Counted from the stretch's first letter, positions 1 to 9,096 are shown. The stretch: 64,000 nt of DNA from Streptomyces iakyrus (GCF_000717055.1 NZ_JNXI01000030.1:62001-126000), one strand, 5' to 3'. The notes: generated by a model from the sequence alone, not told the origin. Made by a program: numbers and translations.

Positions 1-483
1 ATGACGCCCACGCAGTACGCGCAGACCGTCCCCCACCACACGGTGTACGGCTGCCTGTACATCCGCGACGAACACGACCGGCCGGTCCAGCTCCGCTCGG
101 TCTACGGCTCGAGACTCTGGCAGTTCCCGGGCGGCAACTTGGACGCCCAAGGCGAGGACCCGCTGCAGACAGCACGGCGAGAGGCGGTCGAGGAGACGAG
201 CCTCCAACTCGGTCTGGAAACGCCGAAGCTGCTCCTGACGCACTTCCTGCACGCCGGGCCGCGCCTGCCGCTGAACAAGGTGGGGCTCATCTTCGACGGA
301 GGCCAGCTGACCGCCGACCAGCTCGGCCGGATCCGACTCGATCCCGCAGAGCACGACATGTGGGCCGTCCACGACCTCGCGACCTGGCAGGAGCTGATGG
401 CGCCGCGCGCCTTCGCCCGCCTCGACGCCATCGAACGAGCCCGGCGCGGCGAGGGCCCCACCTACCTGATCACGCACACCTGA
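1..483 (+). CDS. Nudix hydrolase
   Basis: 160-residue Nudix-fold protein, expected to hydrolyse a nucleoside diphosphate linked to another group. The Nudix box lies at about residues 44-68, with REAVEE at 60-65 as the metal-binding core. The first half of the box is one residue longer than the GX5EX7REUXEE consensus, and the final Gly is Ser. The window opens exactly on this ATG, so an upstream start cannot be excluded. It heads a run of closely spaced plus-strand genes that look biosynthetic, so it may clean up or activate a nucleotide intermediate there; that role is inference. Confidence 0.85.
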   Translation: MTPTQYAQTVPHHTVYGCLYIRDEHDRPVQLRSVYGSRLWQFPGGNLDAQGEDPLQTARREAVEETSLQLGLETPKLLLTHFLHAGPRLPLNKVGLIFDGGQLTADQLGRIRLDPAEHDMWAVHDLATWQELMAPRAFARLDAIERARRGEGPTYLITHT

Positions 484-512
484 TCCCCAGCACCTCCACC
501 CAGGAGGCAACC

Positions 513-1661
513 GTGCCCGCCGAACTCAAGTTGGAGTCCTCCATGCCGCATCTCTCCATGCGCCGGTCGATATCCTCGGACGGCGCCGTCGGCACCGACC
601 GCCTGCGTCATCTGGAGCAGGCTGCCTTGCGCCACGGAGTCCCCGTCGAGGACGTGCTGCTGATCGCCGTCAACCTGTACGGGATCACCTCCGACCAGGA
701 CCGTCACCGGGCCCGGGTCAACCTTCGCCTCGTGCGCCGCCCCGATGCCCCCTGGCAGATCATCGTCCCGCTGAACCAGCCGGCCAGCCCCTTCCGGCTC
801 CGGAGCGACGAGCTGTCGCTGAACGGCGAGGTGGTCGCGCACGTCGGGCGCATCGATGCCGACGAGGCGGTCGGAGGGTACTTCCGCAACGACGGCCGCG
901 CCGCGACCCTCAACCCCAACGCCCGCAGCCGGTGCGTCGGGTGCGGCTGGTGCCCCAACACCTTGGAGGCCGCCGCCGATCCGAGGATGCAGGAAGACCA
1001 GGGGCTCGACGCCCTGCTGCACGCCCTCGGCGAGCAGCATCCCCGCCGCAGCCTGGCCGAGCTGACCGAGGTCACCGTCTCCACCGGCTGTTTCGAGCGG
1101 GAGGAGGCGGCCGTCGCGCACCTAACCGCCCTGCGGCCCGCTCTGGAGCGGGCCGGCGTCAAGGCTCGGATCGGCTTCCTCACCTCCGTGCTGCGCAGCG
1201 ACGAGGCATTCGAGACCATCGCGTCGAAGGTGTCACCGTTCGTGCTCAGGCTGACAGCCGAGCACTTCACCCGGCGGGAGGCACTGATGAAGGCGACCAA
1301 GGCCGACCTTCGGCCGGAGCAGATGCCGGGCCTGCTGATGCGGGCGCGGGCGGCGGGGCTGGACACCTCATACACGTACATCGTCGGGCTGGACCCGATG
1401 GAGGACCTCGTGCGCGGGGTGAACGCACTGGCGGGCGAGGTCACCGCGTTCCCGAACTTCCAGGTCTTCCAGGCGCACACGGTGATGATGCAGGGGATGC
1501 GGACGCCGGGCGCGGAGAGCCTGGAGTACTACCTGCAGGCGCGTACGGCGATCGAGCGGGCCATGGCACCGACCGGGCTGCGGCCGGTGGGCTGGGAGTG
1601 CTACCGGCCGCTGTGGTACTTCACCTACGCGGGAGAGGACCTCGTCGATGGACCCCGCTGA
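513..1661 (+). CDS. radical SAM-like protein with a CX2CX2C cysteine cluster
   Basis: The GTG start at 513 follows a perfect AGGAGG five bases upstream and gives 382 residues. The key feature is the cluster RCVGCGWCPNT at residues 140-150, with cysteines 141, 144 and 147. This resembles a site for a 4Fe-4S cluster of a radical SAM enzyme, although the canonical spacing is CX3CX2C. Downstream of the cluster the pattern of alternating hydrophobic strands (VTVSTGCF, RIGFLTSV, YTYIVGLDPM) fits a TIM-barrel radical SAM fold. The stop overlaps the next gene by 14 bases, so the two are probably translated together. The substrate is unknown. An iron-sulphur protein that is not radical SAM is the main alternative. 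Confidence 0.6.
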   Translation: MPAELKLESSMPHLSMRRSISSDGAVGTDRLRHLEQAALRHGVPVEDVLLIAVNLYGITSDQDRHRARVNLRLVRRPDAPWQIIVPLNQPASPFRLRSDELSLNGEVVAHVGRIDADEAVGGYFRNDGRAATLNPNARSRCVGCGWCPNTLEAAADPRMQEDQGLDALLHALGEQHPRRSLAELTEVTVSTGCFEREEAAVAHLTALRPALERAGVKARIGFLTSVLRSDEAFETIASKVSPFVLRLTAEHFTRREALMKATKADLRPEQMPGLLMRARAAGLDTSYTYIVGLDPMEDLVRGVNALAGEVTAFPNFQVFQAHTVMMQGMRTPGAESLEYYLQARTAIERAMAPTGLRPVGWECYRPLWYFTYAGEDLVDGPR

Positions 1662-2697
1662 CGCGGTCATCGACCGGGTGCGGGTAGAGCGCCTCGACGA
1701 GAGCGGGGCGGGTCCGTGGAAGGCTGGCGACAGCCGGTTCGCGATCGTGGTCGAGGCCGACGGGGTGACCGGGGTATTCGCCCCGGTCGACGAGCTGCCC
1801 GCCGCGCTCGTCGCCACCCGGCTTGGGCAGAGCGCTCTGCGGCACCCCGTGGCCGACCACACGGGTCTGTTGCACAGGCTCTTGGCCGGCCTCGGCCCGC
1901 ACGCGGCGGGGCTCGGCCGCTGGGCGGTCGGGGCGCTGGACTGCGCGGTGTGGGACCTGCACGGCCGACTCGCCGACCTGCCGGTCGCGGCCCTGCTCAG
2001 CGACCGGCCCGCACCGCGAGTGCCGGTCTACGCCTCCTGGCTCTCCCTGGACCTGGCCTCCACGTCGGCCCCCGAGTCCGTCAAGGCCACCGCCGACGGG
2101 GGCTTCGCCTTCACCAAGTGGGCCCTGCGCGGCGCTGAAGCCGCCGAGATAGCGCTGCTGGCCGAACGGGCGGCGAAGTGGGCGGGGGGCAGTGTGGCGG
2201 TGGACGCCCTGGGTGCATGGGGGCACCTGCGGACCATGGAGGTCGCACCGCTCCTCACTCCGGAAACGGTGCGCTGGGTGGAGGACCCGCTCCCGCGAAC
2301 CGACCAGGCCGCGTACCGACAACTGCGCCGACAGACGGAGGGGCTGAGGGTCGCATTCGGCGAGCGGCTGTCCCATGCGGAGGACGCCAGGGCCATGCTG
2401 GAGCACTGCCGGCCGGAGGCGTTCACGTTCGACGCGGTGTGGTGCGGCGGGATCACCGAGGCGCAGGGCTGGCTCGGCGCCGCACACGACGCGAAGGTGC
2501 CCGTCCACCTGCACGGCCGGGCGTTCCTGCCCGCCGTGCACCTAGCCGCCGCGTTTCCGCACGTGTCGGGCGCAGTGGAGTACCAGGTGGTGTGGGAGCC
2601 GCGCCGCCAGCGGGCACTGTGCGGCACGCTCCGGCCGGACGGCGGGCACGTCGCTCTCCCCGACCGGCCCGGTCTCGGGATGGAGGTGCGCCGGTAA
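1648..2697 (+). CDS. enolase-superfamily (mandelate racemase / muconate lactonizing type) protein
   Basis: 349 residues. The barrel entrance sequence around residues 96-118 (LDCAVWDLHGRLADLPVAAL) is typical of mandelate racemase and muconate-lactonizing enzymes. Candidate metal ligands are Asp186 (VDALGAW), Glu212 (WVEDPL) and Glu239 (FGERLS), with Lys157 as a possible base and Asp262 opposite. Such enzymes abstract a proton alpha to a carboxylate, giving epimerisation, dehydration or cycloisomerisation. The ATG lies inside the radical SAM-like gene and the stop overlaps the next start (TAATG). The substrate cannot be assigned. Confidence 0.75.
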   Translation: MDPADAVIDRVRVERLDESGAGPWKAGDSRFAIVVEADGVTGVFAPVDELPAALVATRLGQSALRHPVADHTGLLHRLLAGLGPHAAGLGRWAVGALDCAVWDLHGRLADLPVAALLSDRPAPRVPVYASWLSLDLASTSAPESVKATADGGFAFTKWALRGAEAAEIALLAERAAKWAGGSVAVDALGAWGHLRTMEVAPLLTPETVRWVEDPLPRTDQAAYRQLRRQTEGLRVAFGERLSHAEDARAMLEHCRPEAFTFDAVWCGGITEAQGWLGAAHDAKVPVHLHGRAFLPAVHLAAAFPHVSGAVEYQVVWEPRRQRALCGTLRPDGGHVALPDRPGLGMEVRR

Positions 2698-3146
2698 TGC
2701 CCAGGCACACGGGCGAGCTGGCGGTCCACGGCCGCCTGGAACAGCGCGCGGAGAAGGTCCTGCTCGTCGTGGACGAGCGGCTTAGCGGACACGACACCTT
2801 CCTGTCCACGACCCTTCGCCTCGACCGGCCGGTGCACCTGCCCAAACTCCCGGTCCGGATCCTCACGTTCGACGACGTCACCGTCCTTGCACCCCTCCAC
2901 CCTGCCCTGCCGCAGGGGCAGGCCGGAGAGGGGTGGAGCGGCACGCTGCTGTTACCGCGCGGCGCGCGCCCGCCGACGATCCCCGACGACCTCGCCCAGG
3001 CCGCTGCCGACGCGGGTGTCGACACCAGCAGTTGGTCGCCGGCCGAAGCCCGGCAACTGCTGACCTTCCTCGGCGAGGCTGGCCCTGGCCCCGTGCGCAC
3101 CGAACGGATCGACATGATCATCGCGGCTCTGGCGGGTCCTGCGTGA
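2697..3146 (+). CDS. hypothetical protein of the biosynthetic-like operon
   Basis: 149 residues, no recognised family. The ATG shares a base with the preceding stop (TAATG) and the stop overlaps the next GTG start by four bases, so it is embedded in the operon. It has no signal peptide or membrane segment and no obvious catalytic motif. The middle contains a Pro-rich stretch around residues 70-100. It might be a small binding or carrier-like partner of the flanking enzymes, but nothing in the sequence shows that. Confidence 0.7.
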   Translation: MPRHTGELAVHGRLEQRAEKVLLVVDERLSGHDTFLSTTLRLDRPVHLPKLPVRILTFDDVTVLAPLHPALPQGQAGEGWSGTLLLPRGARPPTIPDDLAQAAADAGVDTSSWSPAEARQLLTFLGEAGPGPVRTERIDMIIAALAGPA

Positions 3147-3844
3147 GCACGGCGGCCCCGGTGCGGCTGGTGAGCCTCGACGTCGGATACACCCTGGGCG
3201 AGCCGTCCGGGACGACGCTGACGCAGCGCCTCGTGGAGCTGTCCCCGCTCCCGGCCCGGCAGGCGAAGAAGGTCGCTCAGCAGATCCTGCACGTCCTGGA
3301 CCCGCGCAGCGATGCGCCAGCGCCGCAGACGGTGTGTGCCGCTCTGAGGATTGCGCCGTCCGCCTTCCCCCAGGACCACTGTCCGCCCGGCTTCGCCCTG
3401 TGGCCCGGCGCGGTGGAGGCGGTGGCACGGATCGCCCGGGTCGTGCCGGTGGTCACCCTGTCGAACGTGAGCCACTGGGACGAGCAGGAGACCGACGTCG
3501 CAGCCCTCCTCGCCCCCCACCTCCGGGCCCATCACCCGTCGTGGCAACTCGGGTTCGCCAAGCCGGACCCGCGCGCCGTGGAGACTGTCGCTCGACTGCA
3601 CGGCCGCGACCCCGCGGAGGTGATGCACGTCGGCGACAGCCTCGACTACGACGTACGCGGGGCCCTCGCCGCCGGAGCCCACGCCCTGTGGATCACCTCG
3701 CGCCCGCCGTCGTCCGAGGCACTCCGGCTGCTGGCCGAGTACCCCGGCCGGGTCACGGTCGTACCGGACCTCACCCGTGCGGTCGAGCACATCGAGCAGA
3801 CCGTCCTTCCGTCAACCCAGATGATCAGGAGTTCTACCCCGTGA
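3143..3844 (+). CDS. HAD-superfamily hydrolase
   Basis: 233 residues with the four HAD motifs in order: motif I SLDVGYTL with nucleophile Asp13; motif II near VTLSNVS (about 105-110); Lys140 in FAKPD; and the acidic motif HVGDSLDYD at 162-170. The second Asp of motif I is Gly (DVG), a variant seen in some HAD families, so phosphatase activity is likely but not certain. GTG start at 3143 overlaps the preceding stop (GTGA), and its own stop overlaps the methyltransferase start in the same way. A dephosphorylation step in the operon's pathway is inferred. Confidence 0.82.
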   Translation: MSTAAPVRLVSLDVGYTLGEPSGTTLTQRLVELSPLPARQAKKVAQQILHVLDPRSDAPAPQTVCAALRIAPSAFPQDHCPPGFALWPGAVEAVARIARVVPVVTLSNVSHWDEQETDVAALLAPHLRAHHPSWQLGFAKPDPRAVETVARLHGRDPAEVMHVGDSLDYDVRGALAAGAHALWITSRPPSSEALRLLAEYPGRVTVVPDLTRAVEHIEQTVLPSTQMIRSSTP

Positions 3845-4623
3845 GCCAGTTCGACACCACCGCCCCGTACTACGCCGCCTACCGGCCCGGGATCCCGAAG
3901 GAAGCCATTGAGCTACTCGCTCAGCGGGTGACCGGCAAGGAGCACCGGGCCCTGCTCGACCTCGGGTCCGGCACCGGGCAAGTCCCCCTGGCCCTGGCCG
4001 GGGCGATGACGGAGATCGACGTCGTCGAGCAGGACGCGGGCATGCTCGCCGAGGCCGACAAGGCGCTCGCCGGGCTGCCGGTCACCCTCCGCCTGCACAA
4101 CGCTCCGGCCGAGGCGTTCACCCCACTCACCTCTTATCGGGCCGACCTCGTCACGGTCTGCCGCGCCTTTCACTGGATGGACCAGGACGTGGTGCTGTCG
4201 CGTCTGGAGGGTATGACCGCGCCGGACGCGACCGTCGCGGTCATGGGCGACGGCAGCCTGTGGACCGCGCGCACCGCCTGGACCGACGCCCTGCGCGCCC
4301 TGATTCAGGAGTACCTGGGCACGGAGCGGCGGGCCGGGGTGGGCAAGAAGTACGCGGCGCACAACCGGCCGTACCGCGAGATCCTCGCCGAGTCCGCGTT
4401 CGGCCAGGTCGAGGAGCACACCGTCGCCGTCGAGCGGGAGTGGAGCACCGAGACGGTGATCGGCTACCTGTACTCGACCTCCTTCGCCGCCCGGCCGCTG
4501 TTCGGCGAGCGGGTCGACGACTTCGAGCGCCGCGCCCGGGCTCTGCTCGACGAGCACGCCGCCGCGGGCGGCGGCCTGATCGAGCCTGCCTCCTTCCAGA
4601 TCGTCCTCGGCCGGCGCGGCTGA
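3841..4623 (+). CDS. class I SAM-dependent methyltransferase
   Basis: 260 residues beginning with the typical sequence FDTTAPYYAAYRPGIP, then the SAM-binding motif I LLDLGSGTGQVPLAL at about 38-52 and an acidic strand-2 end (IDVVEQD). A second typical motif is CRAFHWMD near residue 105. The arrangement matches the UbiE/Methyltransf_11 type of small-molecule methyltransferases. The GTG start overlaps the HAD stop, giving coupled translation. The acceptor is unknown. Confidence 0.88.
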   Translation: MSQFDTTAPYYAAYRPGIPKEAIELLAQRVTGKEHRALLDLGSGTGQVPLALAGAMTEIDVVEQDAGMLAEADKALAGLPVTLRLHNAPAEAFTPLTSYRADLVTVCRAFHWMDQDVVLSRLEGMTAPDATVAVMGDGSLWTARTAWTDALRALIQEYLGTERRAGVGKKYAAHNRPYREILAESAFGQVEEHTVAVEREWSTETVIGYLYSTSFAARPLFGERVDDFERRARALLDEHAAAGGGLIEPASFQIVLGRRG

Positions 4624-4698
4624 CCCGCTCCTCCCCCTTCGGGCCGGGGCGGCCCACTTCCCGCCCCGGCCCCGTGTCCCTCCGGAAGGAGATCCACC

Positions 4699-5470
4699 AT
4701 GCCCAGTCCTGTGACGTGGAGCGACTACGAGCGGCGCCTGTTCGTCGACGACGGCGTCCTCATACGCCGTGGCCTGGTCCACGGCGTCGTCCTGTCCAAG
4801 GCGCGCGCCCTCGTCGGCGGCTGGCTGGCCGAGGTGTACGACCCCGCGCGGCTCACCGCTTACACCGAACGCAGCTTCGCCCCCGAGCTGGAGGAGCACC
4901 CCGACCTGCTCGCCCTGTACCGGCGAAGCGGCCTGGCGGAGTTGGCCGGAGACCTGCTGCGGCCCGCGAGGCCCCGCCCCGGTCACCCGGGCGCAGATAC
5001 AGATCCGGCTTCCGCACGGCGCGCAGCAGCCCGTGAAGCGGATGCACGTCGACGGTGTCTCCTGCCCCCACCTGGAACCGCGCGACCTGCGCACGTTCAC
5101 CTTCATCGTCGGCGTCGTCCTGGAGGGCAGCGCCACCGCGGACGCCGGCGCTCTGCACTACGTGCCCGGCGGGCACTACCGGATGGCCGACTACTTCGCC
5201 ACGGAGTGGGTCCTGGGGCAGCCGGCCCAGACTCCCGACGACATCGACGCCCAGGATGGCAATGCTCTCACCGCCGAGCCCGGCGACGTGGTCGTGATGC
5301 ACCACTTAGTCCCGCACCGGGTCGGCATCAACGCGAGCAGCACCCCGAGGGTGATGGCGTACTTCCGCGTCAGCCACGCCCAGCACCCCGACCTCGCCCT
5401 GCGCGCTCTGTCGGACCCGTGGCTGGAGTACCCGGCGCTCGCTGCCCTCGCCCGCCCCGGCACCGTGTGA
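4699..5470 (+). pseudogene. phytanoyl-CoA dioxygenase-family gene, frameshifted
   Basis: ATG at 4699 follows the ribosome site AGGAGAT. The first frame reads a coherent N-terminus (about 90 residues ending LAGDLL) and then loses sense near 4965-4985. A second frame, one base further on, gives a coherent C-terminus from VTRAQIQIRLPHG to the stop at 5470. The C-terminus holds the Fe(II)/2-oxoglutarate facial triad: HVD (KRMHVDGV) and the distal His in MHHLVPHRVG. A single indel in a GC-rich run explains this, either a true mutation or a sequencing error. The paralogue at 8245 is intact, so the function may be partly covered. Confidence 0.75.
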
Positions 5471-5484
5471 GAGGGGAGAGCGCC

Positions 5485-6138
5485 GTGGACGTCCTGACCC
5501 CTCACCAGCTCCCCCACGCAGCGCGGCTCCTGGCCGCCGGGGAGATGGTCGCCGTGCCCACGCCCCGCTGGTACATGCTGTGTGCCCGCGCCGCCGACCC
5601 CGCCGCCACGAGCGCGGTCTTCCGCGCCAAGCAGCGTCCCACCGCCAAGCCGCTGCTGCTCCTGCTCGATTCCCCGGCCACGGCCGAGATTCTGTTCGAC
5701 CTGAGTACCGACGCCCGGCTGCTGGCAGGCGGCCTGTGGCCGGGGGACCTCGCGCTGCGTCTTCCGTGGAAGCCCGCGGTGGAGCCTGTCGCGGCGGTCG
5801 GCTCCCCGGCGCTCGTCGGATGCCCCGACGGAGTACTGGGCCAGCTCGTCGCCCTGGCCGGCGAACCGCTGGCCGCCGCGGTGTGCAGCATCTCCACCCC
5901 CGCCGCCGGCGAGAAGGACCACCCGGCGCTCACTGCCGGCCAGGTCGCCGTCTTTCAGCGGACCATGAGGGCCGGGATCGCCGCGGTCGTCGACGGCGGG
6001 ATCTGCCCGCACGGCCGGCACATGACCATCGTCGACTGCCCCGCGGTCGCCGCAGCGCGCCTGGAGCGGGAGGGCACCGTCCACGCCCGCGCTGTCGAAG
6101 CCGCTCTCGCCCCGGCAGGAGGACCGCATGTGGGGTGA
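5485..6138 (+). CDS. YrdC/Sua5-domain protein
   Basis: 217 residues from a GTG with GAGAGGGGAGAG upstream. The segment AARLLAAGEMVAVPTPRWYM and the following VFRAKQRPTAKPLLLLL correspond to the nucleotide and RNA binding start of Sua5/YrdC proteins (Kx[KR]P-type basic cluster), and GLWPGDLALRLP matches the family's WPGPLTLVL motif. The family makes threonylcarbamoyl-adenylate for tRNA, or acts as the carbamoyl-adenylating part of O-carbamoyltransferases. As a divergent copy inside an operon of unusual enzymes it may activate a carboxyl or carbamoyl group for a small molecule; this is inference. Its end overlaps the phosphoketolase start by 11 bases. Confidence 0.75.
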   Translation: MDVLTPHQLPHAARLLAAGEMVAVPTPRWYMLCARAADPAATSAVFRAKQRPTAKPLLLLLDSPATAEILFDLSTDARLLAGGLWPGDLALRLPWKPAVEPVAAVGSPALVGCPDGVLGQLVALAGEPLAAAVCSISTPAAGEKDHPALTAGQVAVFQRTMRAGIAAVVDGGICPHGRHMTIVDCPAVAAARLEREGTVHARAVEAALAPAGGPHVG

Positions 6139-8248
6139 CCTCGCCCGCCGGACGAACCGCCTGGTGCCCGACGCGTCGGTGGCCGCCGTCGCCGACGCGC
6201 TCGACTACCTCTGTCTCGCCCAGCTCTATCTGCGCGACAACCCGCGCCTGGCCCGGCCCGTGACCCCGGCCGACGTCAAGGCGCGACCGGCCGGCCACTG
6301 GGGAGTGTGCCCGCCCGTCAACCGGATGCTCGCCGCCATGGGCCCACTCCAGGTGGCCGTCCCCGCCGGCTACGAGCTGCACGTCCTGCACGGCGCCGGG
6401 CACGCCGGCCCCTCCGCCCTAGCCCACGCCTACCTCACCGGCCGACTCGGCCACGCCCACTCGGGCTTGCGCCGGGACGAGGCCGGACTGCGCGCACGCG
6501 TCGCCGGATTTCCCCTGGCCGACGTCGGAGGGGAGATCACCCCGATGATCCCCGGCCACCTGCACACCGGAGGCCAGCTCGGCCCCGCCCTCGCGATCGG
6601 GCAGGGCACCGTGCTCGACGCGCCCCACCGGCTGACCGTGGTCCTGATCGGCGACGGCGAGTGCGAGACCGGGACGACCGCCGCCTCCTGGCTCGCCACC
6701 CGCGCATTGCACGGTACGGGCGACCACGGCACCGTCCTTCCCGTCGTCCTGCTCAACGGGCTGCGCATGGGCGGCAAGAGCCTGCTGTCCACCCTGAGCC
6801 GCGCCGAACTCACTGCCTATTTCACCGGCCTTGGCCACCGGCCCGTCTACAGCGACGGGCTCGACATCGGCCAGCTCCGCCAGGCGGTGGCCGAAGCGCT
6901 CGGCGCCGCCGCGCCCTTGGGCATTCCGGGACCGTCGAGCGTCCTCGTCCTCACCCTGGACAAGGGCCACGGTGCCCCCGCTCACCTCGCCGGCACCCCG
7001 GCGGTCCACAAGACGCCTCTGCGTGACCCGGCCGGTGTGCCCGCCGAGTTCAATGCCCTCGCCGACTGGCTGTCCTCCTACCAGCCCACCCAGCTCCTCA
7101 CCTCCAGCGGTCGGCCCCGGCCGCACCTGCTGCCCGCGCTCCCGCTGCCCCGGCCCGAGCCCGACGGCCTCCCGGCTCCGCGCGGCTGCGTCGCCGCCTC
7201 CGCCCAGGTCGCCGACCGCGCCACCGGCCGCCCGTTCGCGCAGGTGGTCCCCGAGGTCCTGCGGACCCGCGCCGAGCAGGGACCGTTCCGCGTGTTCAGC
7301 CCCGACGAACTGGCCTCCAACCGTCTCGACCTCACCGACGAACACGGGCGCCCGGTGCCGTGGACGGTGGAAGTGCTGAGCGAGGAGCTGTGCCACGCCT
7401 GGGCCCAGGGTTACACGGAGACCGGCCGGCACGCCCTCGTCGCCACCTATGAGGCGTTCGCACCGATCACCCTCAGCCTCATCCAGCAGCAGCTCAAGCA
7501 CCGGTCCGTGCGCCGGCACGCCGGGCTCGCCCCGCTGCCCAGCCTGGTCTACCTCCTGACCAGCCTGGGCTGGCACAACACCCTCACCCACCAAAACCCC
7601 AGCCTCACCTCGGCACTTCTGGCCGGCGGCGACACCACGCTCCACATCCTCACCCCCGCCGACCCCGCGCGCACCGCCGCCGCACTCACCTTCGCCCTGC
7701 GCAAGCTCGACCGGTGCACGATCGTCGTCGCCGGCAAGCACACGACCGTCCACCATCCGCTGGAGACCCTCGACGAGGAACTGCGGCACGGCATCGCGAT
7801 CTGGCCCCACCTGACCCACCCCGGCCCCGGCGAGCCCGACCTGATCCTCGCCTCCGCCGGCGACCTGCCCGCCGAGGCCCTGACCACCCTCGCCCGGCGG
7901 CTGCGCGCCGAACGCTCGGGCCTGCGCCTGCGGTACGTCCACGTCCACGACCTCACGGCCCTCGCCGAGGACGGCACCCGCCCCCTCGCCCTCGCCCCGG
8001 ACGCGTTCGCCCGCCACTTCGGCACCCGGGCGCCGATCGTCCTGGCCACCAGCGGGCACCCGGCCGACATCCACGCCCTCCTCGGACGCCGCCACCCCGG
8101 GCCCCGGCTCACCGTCCTCGGCTACCGCGACCCCGGCCGCCCCGTTTCCCAGACCCGCCTCCGCCAGCTCTGCGGCCTCGACGACTCCGGCCTGTGGCAG
8201 CTCGCCACCACCACCCTCACCGGCACCCCGAAGGAGATACCGGCATGA
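6128..8248 (+). CDS. phosphoketolase-family protein (thiamine diphosphate enzyme)
   Basis: 706 residues, somewhat shorter than the roughly 790 of standard phosphoketolases. Signatures in order are: HGAGHAGP at 88-95 (family HGPGHGGP), LHTGGQLG near 145-152 (family IHEGGELG), and the thiamine diphosphate motif GDGECETG at 175-182. The C-terminal half aligns by eye with EVLSEELCHAWAQGY and LTHQNP (family EQLSEH..EGWLEGY and THQDP). These enzymes cleave ketose phosphates to acetyl phosphate and an aldose phosphate. Substitutions in otherwise fixed motifs suggest an altered substrate. GGAGG lies seven bases before the ATG; the stop overlaps the next ATG (ATGA). Confidence 0.85.
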   Translation: MWGDLARRTNRLVPDASVAAVADALDYLCLAQLYLRDNPRLARPVTPADVKARPAGHWGVCPPVNRMLAAMGPLQVAVPAGYELHVLHGAGHAGPSALAHAYLTGRLGHAHSGLRRDEAGLRARVAGFPLADVGGEITPMIPGHLHTGGQLGPALAIGQGTVLDAPHRLTVVLIGDGECETGTTAASWLATRALHGTGDHGTVLPVVLLNGLRMGGKSLLSTLSRAELTAYFTGLGHRPVYSDGLDIGQLRQAVAEALGAAAPLGIPGPSSVLVLTLDKGHGAPAHLAGTPAVHKTPLRDPAGVPAEFNALADWLSSYQPTQLLTSSGRPRPHLLPALPLPRPEPDGLPAPRGCVAASAQVADRATGRPFAQVVPEVLRTRAEQGPFRVFSPDELASNRLDLTDEHGRPVPWTVEVLSEELCHAWAQGYTETGRHALVATYEAFAPITLSLIQQQLKHRSVRRHAGLAPLPSLVYLLTSLGWHNTLTHQNPSLTSALLAGGDTTLHILTPADPARTAAALTFALRKLDRCTIVVAGKHTTVHHPLETLDEELRHGIAIWPHLTHPGPGEPDLILASAGDLPAEALTTLARRLRAERSGLRLRYVHVHDLTALAEDGTRPLALAPDAFARHFGTRAPIVLATSGHPADIHALLGRRHPGPRLTVLGYRDPGRPVSQTRLRQLCGLDDSGLWQLATTTLTGTPKEIPA

Positions 8249-9096
8249 GCACCCCGCTCCCACCCGTCGCCCCCGACGCCGGCACCATCAACGCCTTCGA
8301 ACGCGACGGGTACGCGGTCGTCCGCAACGCGATCACCCCGGACCTGCGCGACCGGCTCCTGACCGCCGCCGAGAAGCTGCTGGCCAGCGACATCACCCAG
8401 GGCCGCGACCGAGGAGGCGACGGCAAGGACGGCTTCCGCGGATGCCTCAACCTCGACCCTGCCTTCCTCCCGCTCCTCGCCAACCCGGCCGTCCTGCCCA
8501 CCGTCGTCCAGCTCCTCAGCCCGAACATCCACCTGCTGTCGGCCCACCTCATCGCCCTGCCCAGCGGCCCGCCCCGCACCATCCGCATCCCCGGACGCCA
8601 CGGCTGGCACCGCGACATGTACGGCGTCACTGCCGACCTCGGCTTTCCCCACACCCCCCGCATGGCGATCAAAGCCGCCTACTACCTCACCCCCGTCGTC
8701 CCCGACTGCGGGCTGACCATGTTCCTGCCCGGCAGCCACCGCCTTACCGACGAGCCCGCCGTCCCCGCCGGTGCCATCGACCCACCCGGCGCCGTCACCC
8801 CCGATATCACCGGAACCGACGCAGTTCTCTTCGAGAACCGGACCTGGCACACCGGAGGCATCAACCTCTCCGGCCGGCCCCGCATTGCCCTGATGCTCCA
8901 GTACGGGTATCGCTGGCTTCACCCCGTCGATGACCCGGCCACGGAACTTCGAGCGGACCCCGCTCTCACCTCCATAGAACAGCAGCTCTTGGGCCTGCCC
9001 GACCGCCACCCGGACGGATCCCTCGCCAAGGGCAGCGGAGCCGCCCCTATGCGCTCGTGGTGGCAGTCCGGCCCGTCTGTTGCACACTGCCGCTAG
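8245..9096 (+). CDS. phytanoyl-CoA dioxygenase-family oxygenase
   Basis: 283 residues, intact. The non-haem iron facial triad is visible: His122 and Asp124 in GWHRDMYG, and distal His202 in TWHTGG, with Arg in SGRPRIAL about ten residues on as a candidate 2-oxoglutarate ligand. The spacing GLTMFLPGSHR before the distal His is characteristic of the PhyH family. Such enzymes hydroxylate, halogenate or desaturate small molecules using 2-oxoglutarate and oxygen. It starts inside the phosphoketolase stop, so it belongs to the same operon and is a second, diverged relative of the frameshifted copy at 4699. Confidence 0.85.
   Translation: MSTPLPPVAPDAGTINAFERDGYAVVRNAITPDLRDRLLTAAEKLLASDITQGRDRGGDGKDGFRGCLNLDPAFLPLLANPAVLPTVVQLLSPNIHLLSAHLIALPSGPPRTIRIPGRHGWHRDMYGVTADLGFPHTPRMAIKAAYYLTPVVPDCGLTMFLPGSHRLTDEPAVPAGAIDPPGAVTPDITGTDAVLFENRTWHTGGINLSGRPRIALMLQYGYRWLHPVDDPATELRADPALTSIEQQLLGLPDRHPDGSLAKGSGAAPMRSWWQSGPSVAHCR

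Noticed and set aside
4699..6138. A single 479-codon frame joining the dioxygenase start to the YrdC protein, suggesting a fusion
   Set aside because: The middle is Arg/Ala/Pro-rich shadow sequence, and the YrdC gene has its own GTG and ribosome site at 5485.
6419..8263. 614-codon open frame on the minus strand opposite the phosphoketolase-like gene
   Set aside because: It has a Gly/Val/Glu-rich composition typical of antisense frames in GC-rich DNA, and no motif, while the plus-strand frame carries all family motifs.
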